Assembly (NCBI RefSeq): GCF_038719015.1
Contig: NZ_CP152276.1
Span: 251,001-315,000 of the forward strand
Direction of reading: 5' to 3'
Length of the DNA stretch: 64,000 nt
DNA from: Nguyenibacter vanlangensis
Lineage (GTDB): Bacteria; Pseudomonadota; Alphaproteobacteria; Acetobacterales; Acetobacteraceae
Part shown: one piece after another, positions 25,854-34,825 of the stretch
Layout of the letters: the number at the start of each line of letters is the position of its first letter
Position numbering within the stretch: position 1 is the stretch's first letter
The notes under the pieces: generated by a model
The model's database searches: none
Told to the model about the DNA's origin: nothing
What the model saw: the letters and a program-made list of their open reading frames with translations, nothing else
Translations under genes and position numbers: made by a program

Positions 25854-28193
25854 TTGTCCGCTGACGAGATCGTGGATCCGGCCGATGCACGGTCGGACCA
25901 AATGCGGCGTGTCCTGCTGCAGGTCGGCGTGCCCATCCTGGGCGTGGCGCTGGTCATCGCGGTCATTGCCGCGATCGGGGTGCATTCCTATCGCGTCATC
26001 CGTGACGGCGCGCTGTCGCTGACCCACGACCTGCTGGTCAGCCAGCAGGATTACATCGCGCAGGAAGTCGGGGATTATCTTTCGCCCGCGTCCGCCGGGA
26101 CGGTGATCGCCCGCGACCTGCTGGAGCATGGCGCCCAGGACGTGACCGGCAGGATCTTCAATTCCTATGGCGGCAGCATGCTGCGCCACGTGCCGCAGAT
26201 CCATTCCTTCTACCTGGCCGACGCGGATGGGCATTTCGCGCTGGTCGAGCGCGATCCCAAGGGGCAGGGGCTGGAAACCACGGAACTGACGGGACTGGGG
26301 GCCGGTGCGCAGTTCGTGCATCAGTTCCGTGACGCGCAGGACCGGCCGCTGCGCACCGAGAGCAACCCGACCGGCGGCTTCGACCCGCGGACGCGCCCGT
26401 GGTATCGGGGCGCGGTGCGGTCGGGGCAGCTTTACTGGTCCGACCCCTATCTGATTGCGCAGACCGGCCAACTGATCATCACGGCTTCGATCGCATTCCA
26501 GACCCTGGACGGGCGGCATTATGTCTTCGCGGTCAATCTGTCGCTGAACGAACTGACCAATTTCCTGGATTCGCTGAAGATCGGACAGAGCGGGCACGCG
26601 CTGATCCTGGACCAGGACGGGCACCTGCTGGCGGGCCGCCATATGGTGGACGTGGCCAAGAAGGCCGGCTGGGACCCGGCGAAGATGGTGCTCGACCCCG
26701 GGACCTATCCGATCCTGGCGCAGGCTTTCGACGTATATCGCGTGGAAGGATACGGGCCGCATACGGTCCGAAGCGGCAAGCGCAACTTCATTTCCATCGC
26801 CGCTCCCCTGCCGGTGACTGCGCGGAAATGGGTGCTGCTGCTGGTCGCGCCCGAGAGCGATTTCGCGAATTTCGCCCTCGCCGACGGGCGGCAGAACCTG
26901 GTGTTCTCGCTGGTGATCGTGGCGCTGGCCGGCGTGCTGGGGGTATTGCTGTTCCGCCAGGGGCGGCGCGGCGACCGGCTGGCGGAACAGCTTGAGCAGG
27001 CGCGTGCCGCGTCGGGACGCGAGAGCCAGGCGCTGCAGGCGGTGGCCGGCTATCCCAACCTGTTCGACCCGACGGACGACGCGCTGATCCTGACCCATGG
27101 CATGGCCGAACTGTCGCACGCGCGACGGGTGGCGATCTGGCGGCTGATGCATGACGGAGGGACGCTGCTGTGCGTCGATTCCTACGATTCGCGGCAGGAT
27201 GCGCATTCCGGCGGGTTCGAACTGTCGCGGAGCCAGCTTGAACCCTTCTTCGACGCCGTGGCGCATGGCGATGCGATCCATGTCGCCGATGCGGCGGCGG
27301 ATGCGCGCACCGCCAGTTTCCACCTGCTGTTCATGCGGGCCTTCGGCAGCCGCGGCCTGTCGCTGGTGCCGGTGCAGGGGGCGTCGGGACCGGTCGGGGT
27401 GATCACGCTGGAGGACGCGCCGCGTGCCGTCGCCGCATCGCATTTCATCGCCACGATTGCCGGGATCGTGGCCGCGCGTTTTTCGGCGCAGCGTTATGGC
27501 GCCGTGGCGGCGGCCGCTGCCGAACTGGCATCCGGCGAACGGACCGGCGGATCGTCCGCCGAGGAAGCGGATCATGCATTCGGCAGCGGCTTCCTGGTCC
27601 CGCCGGGCGGCGCTGTTCCGGTGGAGGGGGAGGCCATGCCGGCCGGGCTGTTCCCGGCGGTGGCGGTCATGGTCATCACGTTTTCTGACTTGATCGTGTC
27701 GGCGCGCGCCGATCCGGCGAAAATGATGGCGCTGGTCGAGACGCTGGCGGTGCGCCTGCAGGACGTCGCGCATCGCTGCGGCCTGTACGCGATCAAGATG
27801 CTGGGCCACCGGCTGGTCTGCGTCGCCGGCTGCAGCCGGACGCCCGATCCGGGGGCCGCGGAGCGGATGGCCAACGCCGCCCTGGCGATGCGCGAGGCCG
27901 CGTTGTCGGTCCTGGCCGAGGCGGACCTGGAGCCCGTGTTCCGCATGGGGATCGATGTCGGACCGGTCTTCGGCGGATTGCTGGGGCAGGAGCCGCGGGC
28001 CTTCAACATCTGGGGCGATGCCATCGGCATGGCCGAAATGATGGCCTACGGTGCGCCGGAAATCGGCACGATCCAGGTGACCGAGACGGTCTATCACCTG
28101 CTGCGGCAGCGTTTCCTGTTTCGTGAGCGCGGCAGTTTCTTCATGCCGCAGGCGGGGGTTACGCGCACCTATGTCCTGGCGGGGCGCCGATGA
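25854..28193 (+). CDS. membrane sensor with degenerate class III nucleotidyl cyclase domain
   Basis: The 779-residue protein has one N-terminal helix (about residues 20-42), an extracytoplasmic Cache-like region to about 345 (including SNPTGGFDPRTRPWYRGAV and YWSDPYLI), a second helix (VFSLVIVALAGVLGVLLF), a GAF-like region (about 380-540) and a C-terminal class III cyclase fold (from about 595). The first metal Asp is kept (FSDL, Asp612), but the second metal position is His652 (LGHRL), and the transition-state Asn and Arg are Gly725 and Met729 (WGDAIGMAEMM). It is thus probably inactive as a cyclase and may only sense or bind. The start is a TTG. Its stop overlaps the permease start. Confidence 0.85.
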   Translation: MSADEIVDPADARSDQMRRVLLQVGVPILGVALVIAVIAAIGVHSYRVIRDGALSLTHDLLVSQQDYIAQEVGDYLSPASAGTVIARDLLEHGAQDVTGRIFNSYGGSMLRHVPQIHSFYLADADGHFALVERDPKGQGLETTELTGLGAGAQFVHQFRDAQDRPLRTESNPTGGFDPRTRPWYRGAVRSGQLYWSDPYLIAQTGQLIITASIAFQTLDGRHYVFAVNLSLNELTNFLDSLKIGQSGHALILDQDGHLLAGRHMVDVAKKAGWDPAKMVLDPGTYPILAQAFDVYRVEGYGPHTVRSGKRNFISIAAPLPVTARKWVLLLVAPESDFANFALADGRQNLVFSLVIVALAGVLGVLLFRQGRRGDRLAEQLEQARAASGRESQALQAVAGYPNLFDPTDDALILTHGMAELSHARRVAIWRLMHDGGTLLCVDSYDSRQDAHSGGFELSRSQLEPFFDAVAHGDAIHVADAAADARTASFHLLFMRAFGSRGLSLVPVQGASGPVGVITLEDAPRAVAASHFIATIAGIVAARFSAQRYGAVAAAAAELASGERTGGSSAEEADHAFGSGFLVPPGGAVPVEGEAMPAGLFPAVAVMVITFSDLIVSARADPAKMMALVETLAVRLQDVAHRCGLYAIKMLGHRLVCVAGCSRTPDPGAAERMANAALAMREAALSVLAEADLEPVFRMGIDVGPVFGGLLGQEPRAFNIWGDAIGMAEMMAYGAPEIGTIQVTETVYHLLRQRFLFRERGSFFMPQAGVTRTYVLAGRR

Positions 28194-29068
28194 GCGAAAG
28201 AGTGGGGAGCGAAAGAGCCGGGAACGACGGGGCGGAGGCGCTGCCCGGGCCCTGGAGGGCGCGACTGGCCGCGCTCTTGGGGCGCGTCCGGCCGCCCCTG
28301 GCCGCGATCGGGCGGCTGACGCGGCATCAGGTCCGTTTCGCGCTGGTGCTGGTCGGGGCGGGCTGGGGCGTGCTGCGCGAAACCCTGCGGCCTTATACCT
28401 GGCGCCGGACGGTCCGGCAGGAATTCCGGCTGTGCCTGCGCCAGGTCGTGGGCGGCGGTTTTCTGAGCGTGCTGGTGACCGCGACCCTGGCCGGCCTGAC
28501 CGTGGTGTCGCAGGCGGCGTACTGGCTGGGCTTCGCCGGCATGGCGCAGATGACGGGATCGATCCTGGTGTCGGTCCTGGTGCGCGAGATCGCACCGGTG
28601 CTGGTGGGCGTCATCCTGCTGGGGCGCAGCGGCATGCTGAGCCTGACGGAAATCGGCATGCTGACCCTCGGCGGGCAGATCCGCGCCATGGAGGCCCAGG
28701 GCCTGGACCCGTTCCTGCTGCTGGTCCTGCCGCGCACCTTCGCCTTTACGGTAGGCGGGTTCACGCTGGGCATCATCTTCGCGACCGTGTCATTGCTGAT
28801 GGGGTTCATCGTCACCCACACGGCGGGCGTGATCAGCACGTCGGTCTGGACCTTCTTCTCGAACGTGCTGAGGGCGATGTCGGCGTGGGATTTCCTGATC
28901 ATTCCGCTGAAATTCGTCCTGGTCGGCTATTGCATCGGGCTGGGGTCCTGTCTGACCGGGCTGCTGGTCGACCGGGACGATACGATCGCCACCCTGATGC
29001 CGCGCGGCTTCGCCCGGGGGATATTGCTGGTGCTGGGGGTCAATATCGTGTTCAGCCTGGGGTTCTGA
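28190..29068 (+). CDS. MlaE-family ABC permease
   Basis: The 292-residue inner-membrane protein belongs to the MlaE/YrbE permease family, which moves phospholipids or other lipids with MCE proteins. Diagnostic parts are the amphipathic start RQEFRLCLRQVVGGGF, the helix AQMTGSILVSVLVREIAPVL (MlaE motif) and the EIGMLTLGGQIRAMEAQGLDP coupling segment, followed by three or four helices up to the C-terminal NIVFSLGF. The first 60 residues are an unusual proline/arginine-rich cytosolic extension. The ATG overlaps the cyclase-like gene's stop; a degenerate ATPase gene follows after 3 bp. Confidence 0.88.
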   Translation: MSERVGSERAGNDGAEALPGPWRARLAALLGRVRPPLAAIGRLTRHQVRFALVLVGAGWGVLRETLRPYTWRRTVRQEFRLCLRQVVGGGFLSVLVTATLAGLTVVSQAAYWLGFAGMAQMTGSILVSVLVREIAPVLVGVILLGRSGMLSLTEIGMLTLGGQIRAMEAQGLDPFLLLVLPRTFAFTVGGFTLGIIFATVSLLMGFIVTHTAGVISTSVWTFFSNVLRAMSAWDFLIIPLKFVLVGYCIGLGSCLTGLLVDRDDTIATLMPRGFARGILLVLGVNIVFSLGF

Positions 29069-29071
29069 GCG

Positions 29072-29767
29072 ATGGCGAGCCGTGGCCCGATGCTGGAACT
29101 TCGTGCGGCGCGACCCTCGTTCGAGGAAAGCGGCATGGCGCCGGTGCCGATCGACCTGCGGCTGATGCCGGGCGATTGCGCCGTCATCGAATGCCGCGAT
29201 CCCGGGCGCGCCACCCTCTTTGCCGATCTGTGCTCGGGTATGGTGAATCTGACGGCGGGTTCGGTCCGCTTCATGGGGCTGGACTGGCGCGAACTGGGCG
29301 ACCGGCAGGCCAATGCGCTGCGCGGGCGGATCGGGCGGATCACGCAGCGCGCATCCTGGCTGGATCTGTTCGGCACGCACTTGAACATCATGCTGCCGCA
29401 ACTGCATCATACGCGCCGTCCGGCGAGGGAACTGGTCGAGGCGTCGATCGCGCTGGGTCATGCGTTCGGCCTGCCGGGTATGCCGCTTTCCGGCCCGGGG
29501 CGGCTGTCGGCGGCCGACCTGGCGCGCGCGGCCTGCGTGCGCGCCTTTCTGGGCCGGCCGGACCTGCTGCTGCTGGAGGACGTGTCCGACACGCTGCCGC
29601 CGGACGCTGCGCCGGCGTTTTTCGCGGCCGTGACGGCGGCGCGGGATCGCGGGGCCTCGGTGTTGTGGTTTGCGCGCGACGCTGCGGCGTGGCGGGATTA
29701 TCGCCGGGCGGTCAGCGCCCAAATGCGCCTTCTGGACGAAGGCCTGTTTCCGATACGGAGGGGATAG
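29072..29767 (+). CDS. degenerate ABC ATPase subunit (MlaF position)
   Basis: The gene sits where MlaF belongs, and the 231-residue protein has the ABC ATPase layout, but its nucleotide-site motifs are altered. Walker A reads DPGRATL, with Arg46 at the Lys position. The signature LSGGQ is LSAAD (145-149). Walker B ends LLLLED (Glu169-Asp170) rather than the usual DE, and the switch His is Arg202 (FARD). The Q-loop Gln92 remains. Hydrolysis is therefore unlikely; a structural role or an ATPase supplied from elsewhere are possibilities. Length and frame are intact, so this is not an ordinary pseudogene. Confidence 0.75.
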   Translation: MASRGPMLELRAARPSFEESGMAPVPIDLRLMPGDCAVIECRDPGRATLFADLCSGMVNLTAGSVRFMGLDWRELGDRQANALRGRIGRITQRASWLDLFGTHLNIMLPQLHHTRRPARELVEASIALGHAFGLPGMPLSGPGRLSAADLARAACVRAFLGRPDLLLLEDVSDTLPPDAAPAFFAAVTAARDRGASVLWFARDAAAWRDYRRAVSAQMRLLDEGLFPIRRG

Positions 29768-30736
29768 ATGGCCCAAGGCCGGACAATGGGTCAGACGGCC
29801 GATCCGTCGCGCCAACTGGTGCGCGTGCGCTATGCTGACGAATGGGTGGGGCTGCTGGTGCTGGTCTCGCTGGCGATCTGCTTCGCCGCGATCGTCGAGG
29901 CCGGGGTGCTGCGCGATTGGCTGACCCCGGCCGGGCAGTTGCAGATCGTGCTGCCGGATGTGGGGGTCAGCGGCCTGGCGATCGGGGACGATATCGAGGT
30001 CGTGGGCATCCATGCCGGGACGATCCGGCGCATCCGCATCAACCCGTCGGGCGGGATGTATGCGATCGCCGACATCGATCCGCAGCTCGAGACCTATATC
30101 CGCCGCGACAGCACGGCCACCATCCGCCGGCGCTTCGTGGTGGCGGGGGCCGATTACGTGGACATCACGCGCGGGACCGGTGAGCCGATGGATTGGCATT
30201 ACGCCGTGATCACCGCGCAGAACGCCCCGAATCCGGCGGACATGATCACCCAGACCTTCGCCGATATCCGCGCGCGCATCCTGCCGGTGCTGGACAGTTC
30301 CCAGCATATGATGTCGATGCTGGACGCCACCATCACGGACCTGCATGCCGGCAAGGGAACGGTGGGCCAGTTGATGACGAACGACGCGCTGATCCGCCAG
30401 GCGGACCAGTTGGTCGAATCGCTGAACGCCGCCGTCGCCCAGTTGACGCCGATCGAGCATCAACTGTCCGGGGTCATGACCAAGGCCGACGGCGGCATGG
30501 CCAATATGCGCGCGGTGACGGCGGACCTGCGCAAGGCCAGCCCGCGTCTGCCCGAGATCACCCGCAATCTGCAGGAGACGTCGTCCGAACTGCCTGCCCT
30601 GCTGACCCAGGCGCAGATCACGGCGACCAGCCTGCAGAAACTGACGGACCAGTTGCGCGGCCTGTGGCTGCTGGGCGGCGGCGGCACGGCCCAGCCGCCG
30701 CAACGGCGCCTGCCGGCGGAGAGAATCCAGCCATGA
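29768..30736 (+). CDS. MCE/MlaD-family lipid-binding protein
   Basis: The 322-residue protein has one N-terminal helix (WVGLLVLVSLAICFAAIVEAG) and then a single MCE domain to about residue 150 (LQIVLPDVGVSGLAIGDDIEVVGIHAGTI, here in shortened form, and DSTATIRRRFVVAGADYVDI). A long helical part follows (DSSQHMMSMLDATITDL, AVTADLRKASPRLPEITRNL), typical of periplasmic MCE proteins that form hexameric lipid channels. The start directly follows the ATPase stop, and its stop overlaps the lipoprotein gene. It is probably anchored in the inner membrane, facing the periplasm. Confidence 0.88.
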   Translation: MAQGRTMGQTADPSRQLVRVRYADEWVGLLVLVSLAICFAAIVEAGVLRDWLTPAGQLQIVLPDVGVSGLAIGDDIEVVGIHAGTIRRIRINPSGGMYAIADIDPQLETYIRRDSTATIRRRFVVAGADYVDITRGTGEPMDWHYAVITAQNAPNPADMITQTFADIRARILPVLDSSQHMMSMLDATITDLHAGKGTVGQLMTNDALIRQADQLVESLNAAVAQLTPIEHQLSGVMTKADGGMANMRAVTADLRKASPRLPEITRNLQETSSELPALLTQAQITATSLQKLTDQLRGLWLLGGGGTAQPPQRRLPAERIQP

Positions 30737-31650
30737 AGGGCATGGCCGCCCGTCTGGCGGTGCTTCTGATGGTGCCGGCCCTGGCGGGATGCGGCGGCGG
30801 GCGGGCCGGGCCGCAGGACGACATGCTGGACCAGGCGATGGAGACCGGCCGCCAGGCCGTGGCGCTGGATCGGCTGGAACTGGCGGAAATCCAGTATCGT
30901 CTGGCCGGGCGGCGGGCGATGGCGCGCGACGATGCCGGAGCGATCGGCGATGCGGGCTATGACCTGGCCGTGGTGCAACTGGATCAGGGACGTGCCGCCG
31001 ACGCGCTGCGCACGCTGTCCGCCACGCGTGGTGCCATGGCGGTACGGGGCTGGGGCGGCCCGGATGCGGCGCTGGATCTGGTCCAGGCGACGGCGCTGCA
31101 CCGGCTGAAGCGCGACGACGAGGCCGCAGCGCCTGCCGGCAGGGCGATGGGCAGCGCCGATCCCGCCACCGCCGAGCATGCGGCCCTGCTGAGCGGGTTG
31201 ATCGCCGATGCGCGCGGGGACCGGGCCGGGCTGTCGGCCGCCCTGGAGCATCTCGCCCGGGAGCACACGGCGCCCCGCCGGCCCGTCACGCCGAAATGGC
31301 AGGCGGATGAGGACGAATTGCGGGCCCGCCTGCTGCTGGCGTCCGATCCGCTGCGCGCGCGCGACCTGGCCCGTGCTGCGGCCGATCGGCGCCGGCAGAT
31401 CGTGGATTATCGTGGCATGGCGCGCGCGCTGGTGCTGGCAAGCCACGCCGCGGCGCAGGGCGGCGACGGGCAGGGGGCGTCGTCCCTGGCAATGCAGGCC
31501 GCGCAGAGCACCGCCGCCCAGGGCGAGAAGCCGCGGAACGTGATCGCCCAGGGCGCGGTGTCGGTCACGGTCGAAGGCGTGCCGGCGGAGGACGCCGCGA
31601 TCGCGGCGCATGGACCCGATCCGTTCGCCGAGCCATCGCCGGGCCGGTAG
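30733..31650 (+). CDS. TPR-like lipoprotein of the MCE operon
   Basis: A 305-residue lipoprotein: signal MAARLAVLLMVPALAGC with lipobox LAGC at about residue 20, then an all-helical Ala/Arg-rich body with TPR-like pairs (LAEIQYRLAGRRAMARDDA, YDLAVVQLDQGRAADALRTL, ATALHRLKRDDEAAAPAGRA). It may anchor the MCE complex to the outer membrane, as VacJ-type or PqiC-type lipoproteins do, but it resembles neither. The ATG overlaps the preceding stop. It is the last gene of the operon, convergent with queD. Confidence 0.8.
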   Translation: MKGMAARLAVLLMVPALAGCGGGRAGPQDDMLDQAMETGRQAVALDRLELAEIQYRLAGRRAMARDDAGAIGDAGYDLAVVQLDQGRAADALRTLSATRGAMAVRGWGGPDAALDLVQATALHRLKRDDEAAAPAGRAMGSADPATAEHAALLSGLIADARGDRAGLSAALEHLAREHTAPRRPVTPKWQADEDELRARLLLASDPLRARDLARAAADRRRQIVDYRGMARALVLASHAAAQGGDGQGASSLAMQAAQSTAAQGEKPRNVIAQGAVSVTVEGVPAEDAAIAAHGPDPFAEPSPGR

Positions 31651-31667
31651 GACGCCGGCGCGACGGG

Positions 31668-32195
31668 TCAGAGATCAGCGATGCTGTCATCCGCCCGGCG
31701 CCACCAGCATTGCGCGGGCGGGCGTGGCGCGGGCAGGACCTCCAGCGGGTCGCCCGTATACTGGACGGTGTTGGTCGGGGTTTCCTGCAGGGTGATCTCG
31801 GCACAGACCAGATGGCCGCCATCGTCCGCCAGCAAAGCGTTCAGCTTGGCCATCATCAGGCAGGCCATCAGTTCCGTCGTCGGGTCGCCCGGGGTGACCA
31901 CGATGCGCCTGGCCCGCTCGGGTTCATGCGTGCCGAACCAGGCCAGCAGCGGGTCGTCTTCGGCCAGTTGCAAGGCATGGTCCAGCCGTTCGTCGACGAA
32001 ACGATGCCAGCGTCCCTTGGCGCGCTGGAAGGACACGACCATGTTGCCGGCCCCGTCCAGCGCGCGTGGCGCGGTGGGGCGCAGGCGCACGGTGACGAAT
32101 TCGTTGTGGCCGTGGGGCAGGGCGCAGCTTTCGCTGGCGCCGTGGATCAGCCGGTGCCCCATCGAGAACCGGCGGGTGAAGACCAGGTCAAGCAT
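31668..32195 (-). CDS. queD: 6-carboxytetrahydropterin synthase family (QueD)
   Basis: QueD converts dihydroneopterin triphosphate to 6-carboxytetrahydropterin for queuosine. The 175-residue protein has zinc-ligand histidines in [10 protein letters not shown] and LPHGHNEFV, the catalytic Cys in ESCALPHGH and a late [15 protein letters not shown] with the conserved Glu. The ATG at 32195 overlaps the end of queC. It is longer than the usual 120-140 residues because of an insertion in the middle (about residues 60-110) and a C-terminal tail, seen in some alphaproteobacterial members. Confidence 0.88.
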   Translation of the reverse strand: MLDLVFTRRFSMGHRLIHGASESCALPHGHNEFVTVRLRPTAPRALDGAGNMVVSFQRAKGRWHRFVDERLDHALQLAEDDPLLAWFGTHEPERARRIVVTPGDPTTELMACLMMAKLNALLADDGGHLVCAEITLQETPTNTVQYTGDPLEVLPAPRPPAQCWWRRADDSIADL

Positions 32196-32961
32196 TGGCG
32201 GGTCCGGTCCCCGAGCCCGTCGCGGGGTGTATCGCGGGCTGCGCGACATAGCGTTCCCACCCCGCGCGGCGCAGCATGCAGGCCGGGCAGGTGCCGCAGC
32301 CATGGCCCCAGGGATGCATCACGTCGCGTACGCCCAGATAGCAGCTATGGCTTTCGCGGTTGATCAGGTCGACCAGTGCCGGGCCGCCCAGCGATTCGGC
32401 CAGGCGCCAGGTGTCGGCCTTGTCGATCCACATCAAGGGTGTGTGCAGGACGTAGCGGCTGTCCATGCCCAGGTTCAGCGCCACCTGCAGCGCCTTGATC
32501 GTGTCGTCGCGGCAGTCCGGATAGCCCGAATAGTCGGTTTCGCACATGCCGCCGACAATGTGCCGCGCACCGCGCCGCGCGGCCAGGGCGGCGGCGAAGG
32601 TCAGGAAGATCAGGTTGCGGCCGGGGACGAAGGTGCTGGGCAGGCCGTTCTCGCCCATCGTGATCGCGGCGTCCCGGGTCAGCGCGGTTTCCGAGACCGC
32701 CCCAAGCGCGTCCAGCGCCAGGGTGTGGTCCTGGCCCAGCCGGGTCGCCCAGTCGGGATTCAGGCCGGCCATGCCGGTGCGCAGCGTGGCGCGGCAGGCC
32801 AGTTCCACGGCATGGCGCTGGCCGTAGTCGAAGCCGAGCGTTTCGACCCGGCCGAAGCGCGACAGCGCCCAGGCCAGGCAGGTCGCGGAATCCTGGCCGC
32901 CGGAAAACAGCACGATCGCGGTTTCCCGCGTCGGGTCGGCGGGGGTCTGGAACGCGGTCAT
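32188..32961 (-). CDS. queC: 7-cyano-7-deazaguanine synthase
   Basis: QueC makes preQ0 from 7-carboxy-7-deazaguanine, ATP and ammonia. The 257-residue protein has the PP-loop [18 protein letters not shown], the FDYGQRH motif, [15 protein letters not shown] and the zinc-binding [13 protein letters not shown] near the C-terminus. Its start lies 1 bp from the end of queE, and its stop overlaps queD; the three genes form one leftward operon. Confidence 0.96.
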   Translation of the reverse strand: MTAFQTPADPTRETAIVLFSGGQDSATCLAWALSRFGRVETLGFDYGQRHAVELACRATLRTGMAGLNPDWATRLGQDHTLALDALGAVSETALTRDAAITMGENGLPSTFVPGRNLIFLTFAAALAARRGARHIVGGMCETDYSGYPDCRDDTIKALQVALNLGMDSRYVLHTPLMWIDKADTWRLAESLGGPALVDLINRESHSCYLGVRDVMHPWGHGCGTCPACMLRRAGWERYVAQPAIHPATGSGTGPANA

Positions 32962-32962
32962 G

Positions 32963-33598
32963 TCAGGGAATTCCGATCAGCTTGTGGGTCTGCAGCGACA
33001 GGCGCCAGCGCGGATTCGCCTGGCAATAGGCGACGGCGGCCCGGATATTCTCGCCCTGGGCGGGGCCGTCCATCGGCTGCAACCAGAATTGCTGGAAATC
33101 CAGCCCGGCCACGGAGTCGGGCGGCAGGGCGGGCTGCGGATAGACCAGTTTCAGCTCCTGCCCCGATCGCTGAACCAGGTCGGCCCCGGCCTTGGGGCTG
33201 ACGCAGATCCAGTCCACTCCGGGCGGGACCGGCAGGGTGCCGTTGGTCTCGATCGCGATCGAAAAGCCGCGCGCATGGACCGCGTCGATCAGGGCGCGAT
33301 CCAGTTGCAGCAGCGGCTCGCCGCCCGTGAAGACGACGAAAGCCTGCGTGCGGTCGACGGCGGGCCAAGTGGCGGCGATGGCGTCGGCCAGCGCCGCGGC
33401 GTCGGCGAAGCGGCCGCCGCCCTGGCCGTCGGTGCCCACGAAATCCGTGTCGCAGAACCGGCAGACCGCCCGCGCGCGATCGGCCTCGCGCCCCGACCAG
33501 AGATTGCATCCGGCGAAGCGGCAGAACACGGCGGCACGGCCCGCCTGCGCGCCCTCTCCCTGGAGAGTCGCGAACATCTCCTTGATGGCATACGACAT
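32963..33598 (-). CDS. queE: 7-carboxy-7-deazaguanine synthase (radical SAM)
   Basis: QueE contracts 6-carboxytetrahydropterin to 7-carboxy-7-deazaguanine. The 211-residue protein starts [20 protein letters not shown]; the [4Fe-4S] cysteines lie in [11 protein letters not shown] and, after the long insertion typical of Que[19 protein letters not shown] and [10 protein letters not shown] follow. The ATG at 33598 is chosen over an upstream start at 33655. It is first in queE-queC-queD; the folE that would feed the pathway is not here. Confidence 0.94.
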   Translation of the reverse strand: MSYAIKEMFATLQGEGAQAGRAAVFCRFAGCNLWSGREADRARAVCRFCDTDFVGTDGQGGGRFADAAALADAIAATWPAVDRTQAFVVFTGGEPLLQLDRALIDAVHARGFSIAIETNGTLPVPPGVDWICVSPKAGADLVQRSGQELKLVYPQPALPPDSVAGLDFQQFWLQPMDGPAQGENIRAAVAYCQANPRWRLSLQTHKLIGIP

Positions 33599-33642
33599 GG
33601 CGGTGATTTCGGGCACCGCGCCCGTCCGCGCAAGTCCTAAAT

Positions 33643-33666
33643 GCCCGCGCGGCATGCCGCGCGGGC
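33643..33666 (-). terminator. 24-base perfect palindrome after bioB
   Basis: The 24 bases are their own reverse complement (GCCCGCGCGGCA and its mirror) and start 14 bases past the bioB stop. Leftward reading continues into ATTTAGG, a weak T tract. Probably the bioB terminator, insulating it from queE. Confidence 0.6.
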
Positions 33667-33680
33667 CGGATGGGCGGAAT

Positions 33681-34700
33681 TCAGCCCTGGATTTCGCCCT
33701 GGGTGATGCTGGTATGCATCCCCAGCCGGGCCAGCAGGCGGGCGTCGCGGCTGGCTTCGGGGTTGGGGGTGGTCAGCAGCTTCTCGCCATAGAAGATCGA
33801 GTTCGCCCCGGCCAGGAAGCACAGGGTCTGGGCTTCGTCCGTCATGTCCTCGCGCCCGGCGGCAAGGCGGACCCGGCTGGCGGGCATGGTGATGCGGGCC
33901 GCGGCGATGATGCGGACGAAATCGATCGGGTCGACCGTTTCAGCCTGGGCCAGCGGCGTGCCGGCGACGCGGACCAGCAGGTTGATGGGCACGCTTTCGG
34001 GGTGTTTCGGCAGGCTGGCCAGGCTGGCGATCAGCCCGGCGCGATCCGTCTCGTCCTCGCCCATGCCCACGATGCCGCCGCAGCAGACATTGATCCCGGC
34101 GTCGCGCACATGCGACAGCGTGTCCAGCCGGTCCTGGTAGGTGCGGGTGGTGATGATCGCCCCGTAATGCTCGGGCGAGGTGTCCAGGTTGTGATTGTAG
34201 TAATCCAGCCCGGCATCGCGCAGGCGACGGGCTTGGCGATCATCCAGCATGCCCAGGGTCACGCAGGTTTCCATGCCCAGCGCCTTGACGCCCTCGACCA
34301 TCGCGCAGACCGTCTCGAGGTCGTGGTCCTTGGGCGAGCGCCACGCGGCGCCCATGCAGAAGCGCGCGGCCCCGGCGTCGCGCGCCGCGCGGGCTTCCTT
34401 CAGCACCGATTCGACCGCCATCAGGCGGGTGGCCTTCACGCCGTCCTCATGCTTCGCGCTCTGCGGGCAATAGGCGCAATCCTCGGGACAGCCGCCGGTC
34501 TTGATCGACAGCAGGGTCGAGATCTGCACCTCGGTGGGATCGAAGCGCGCCCGGTGCACGCTCTGCGCCCGGAACATCAGTTCGGGGAAGGGCAGGGCGA
34601 TCAGCGCCGCCACCTCGTCACGCGTCCAGTCGGTGCGCACGGGCGGCAGGGGCGAGGGAGCGTGATACGGCGATGTGGCCGTGATGACACCATCGGGCAT
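33681..34700 (-). CDS. bioB: biotin synthase (radical SAM)
   Basis: BioB inserts sulfur into dethiobiotin. The 339-residue protein contains the radical-SAM cysteines in [16 protein letters not shown], the [11 protein letters not shown] motif, [10 protein letters not shown] and the second-cluster region [17 protein letters not shown]. The ATG at 34700 gives normal length; the frame extends upstream without support. No other biotin genes adjoin it, so it is a lone bioB. A strong palindrome follows the stop. Confidence 0.96.
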   Translation of the reverse strand: MPDGVITATSPYHAPSPLPPVRTDWTRDEVAALIALPFPELMFRAQSVHRARFDPTEVQISTLLSIKTGGCPEDCAYCPQSAKHEDGVKATRLMAVESVLKEARAARDAGAARFCMGAAWRSPKDHDLETVCAMVEGVKALGMETCVTLGMLDDRQARRLRDAGLDYYNHNLDTSPEHYGAIITTRTYQDRLDTLSHVRDAGINVCCGGIVGMGEDETDRAGLIASLASLPKHPESVPINLLVRVAGTPLAQAETVDPIDFVRIIAAARITMPASRVRLAAGREDMTDEAQTLCFLAGANSIFYGEKLLTTPNPEASRDARLLARLGMHTSITQGEIQG

Positions 34701-34825
34701 CGGGCGGGTTCCTGGTATTCGTGACGTCGGTAGCGAGTCACGCTGTGCCACAGAAGCGGGGAGACTGTCACCCGTCCCGACCCCTTCAGGCCCCCTTCGA
34801 GCCCCGTCGGGATCGGGCGGGGCGT

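Noticed and set aside
29072..29767. Calling the ATPase-position gene a pseudogene
   Set aside because: The frame is intact, correctly spaced and coupled to its neighbours; substitutions are confined to catalytic motifs, which fits a pseudoenzyme rather than decay.
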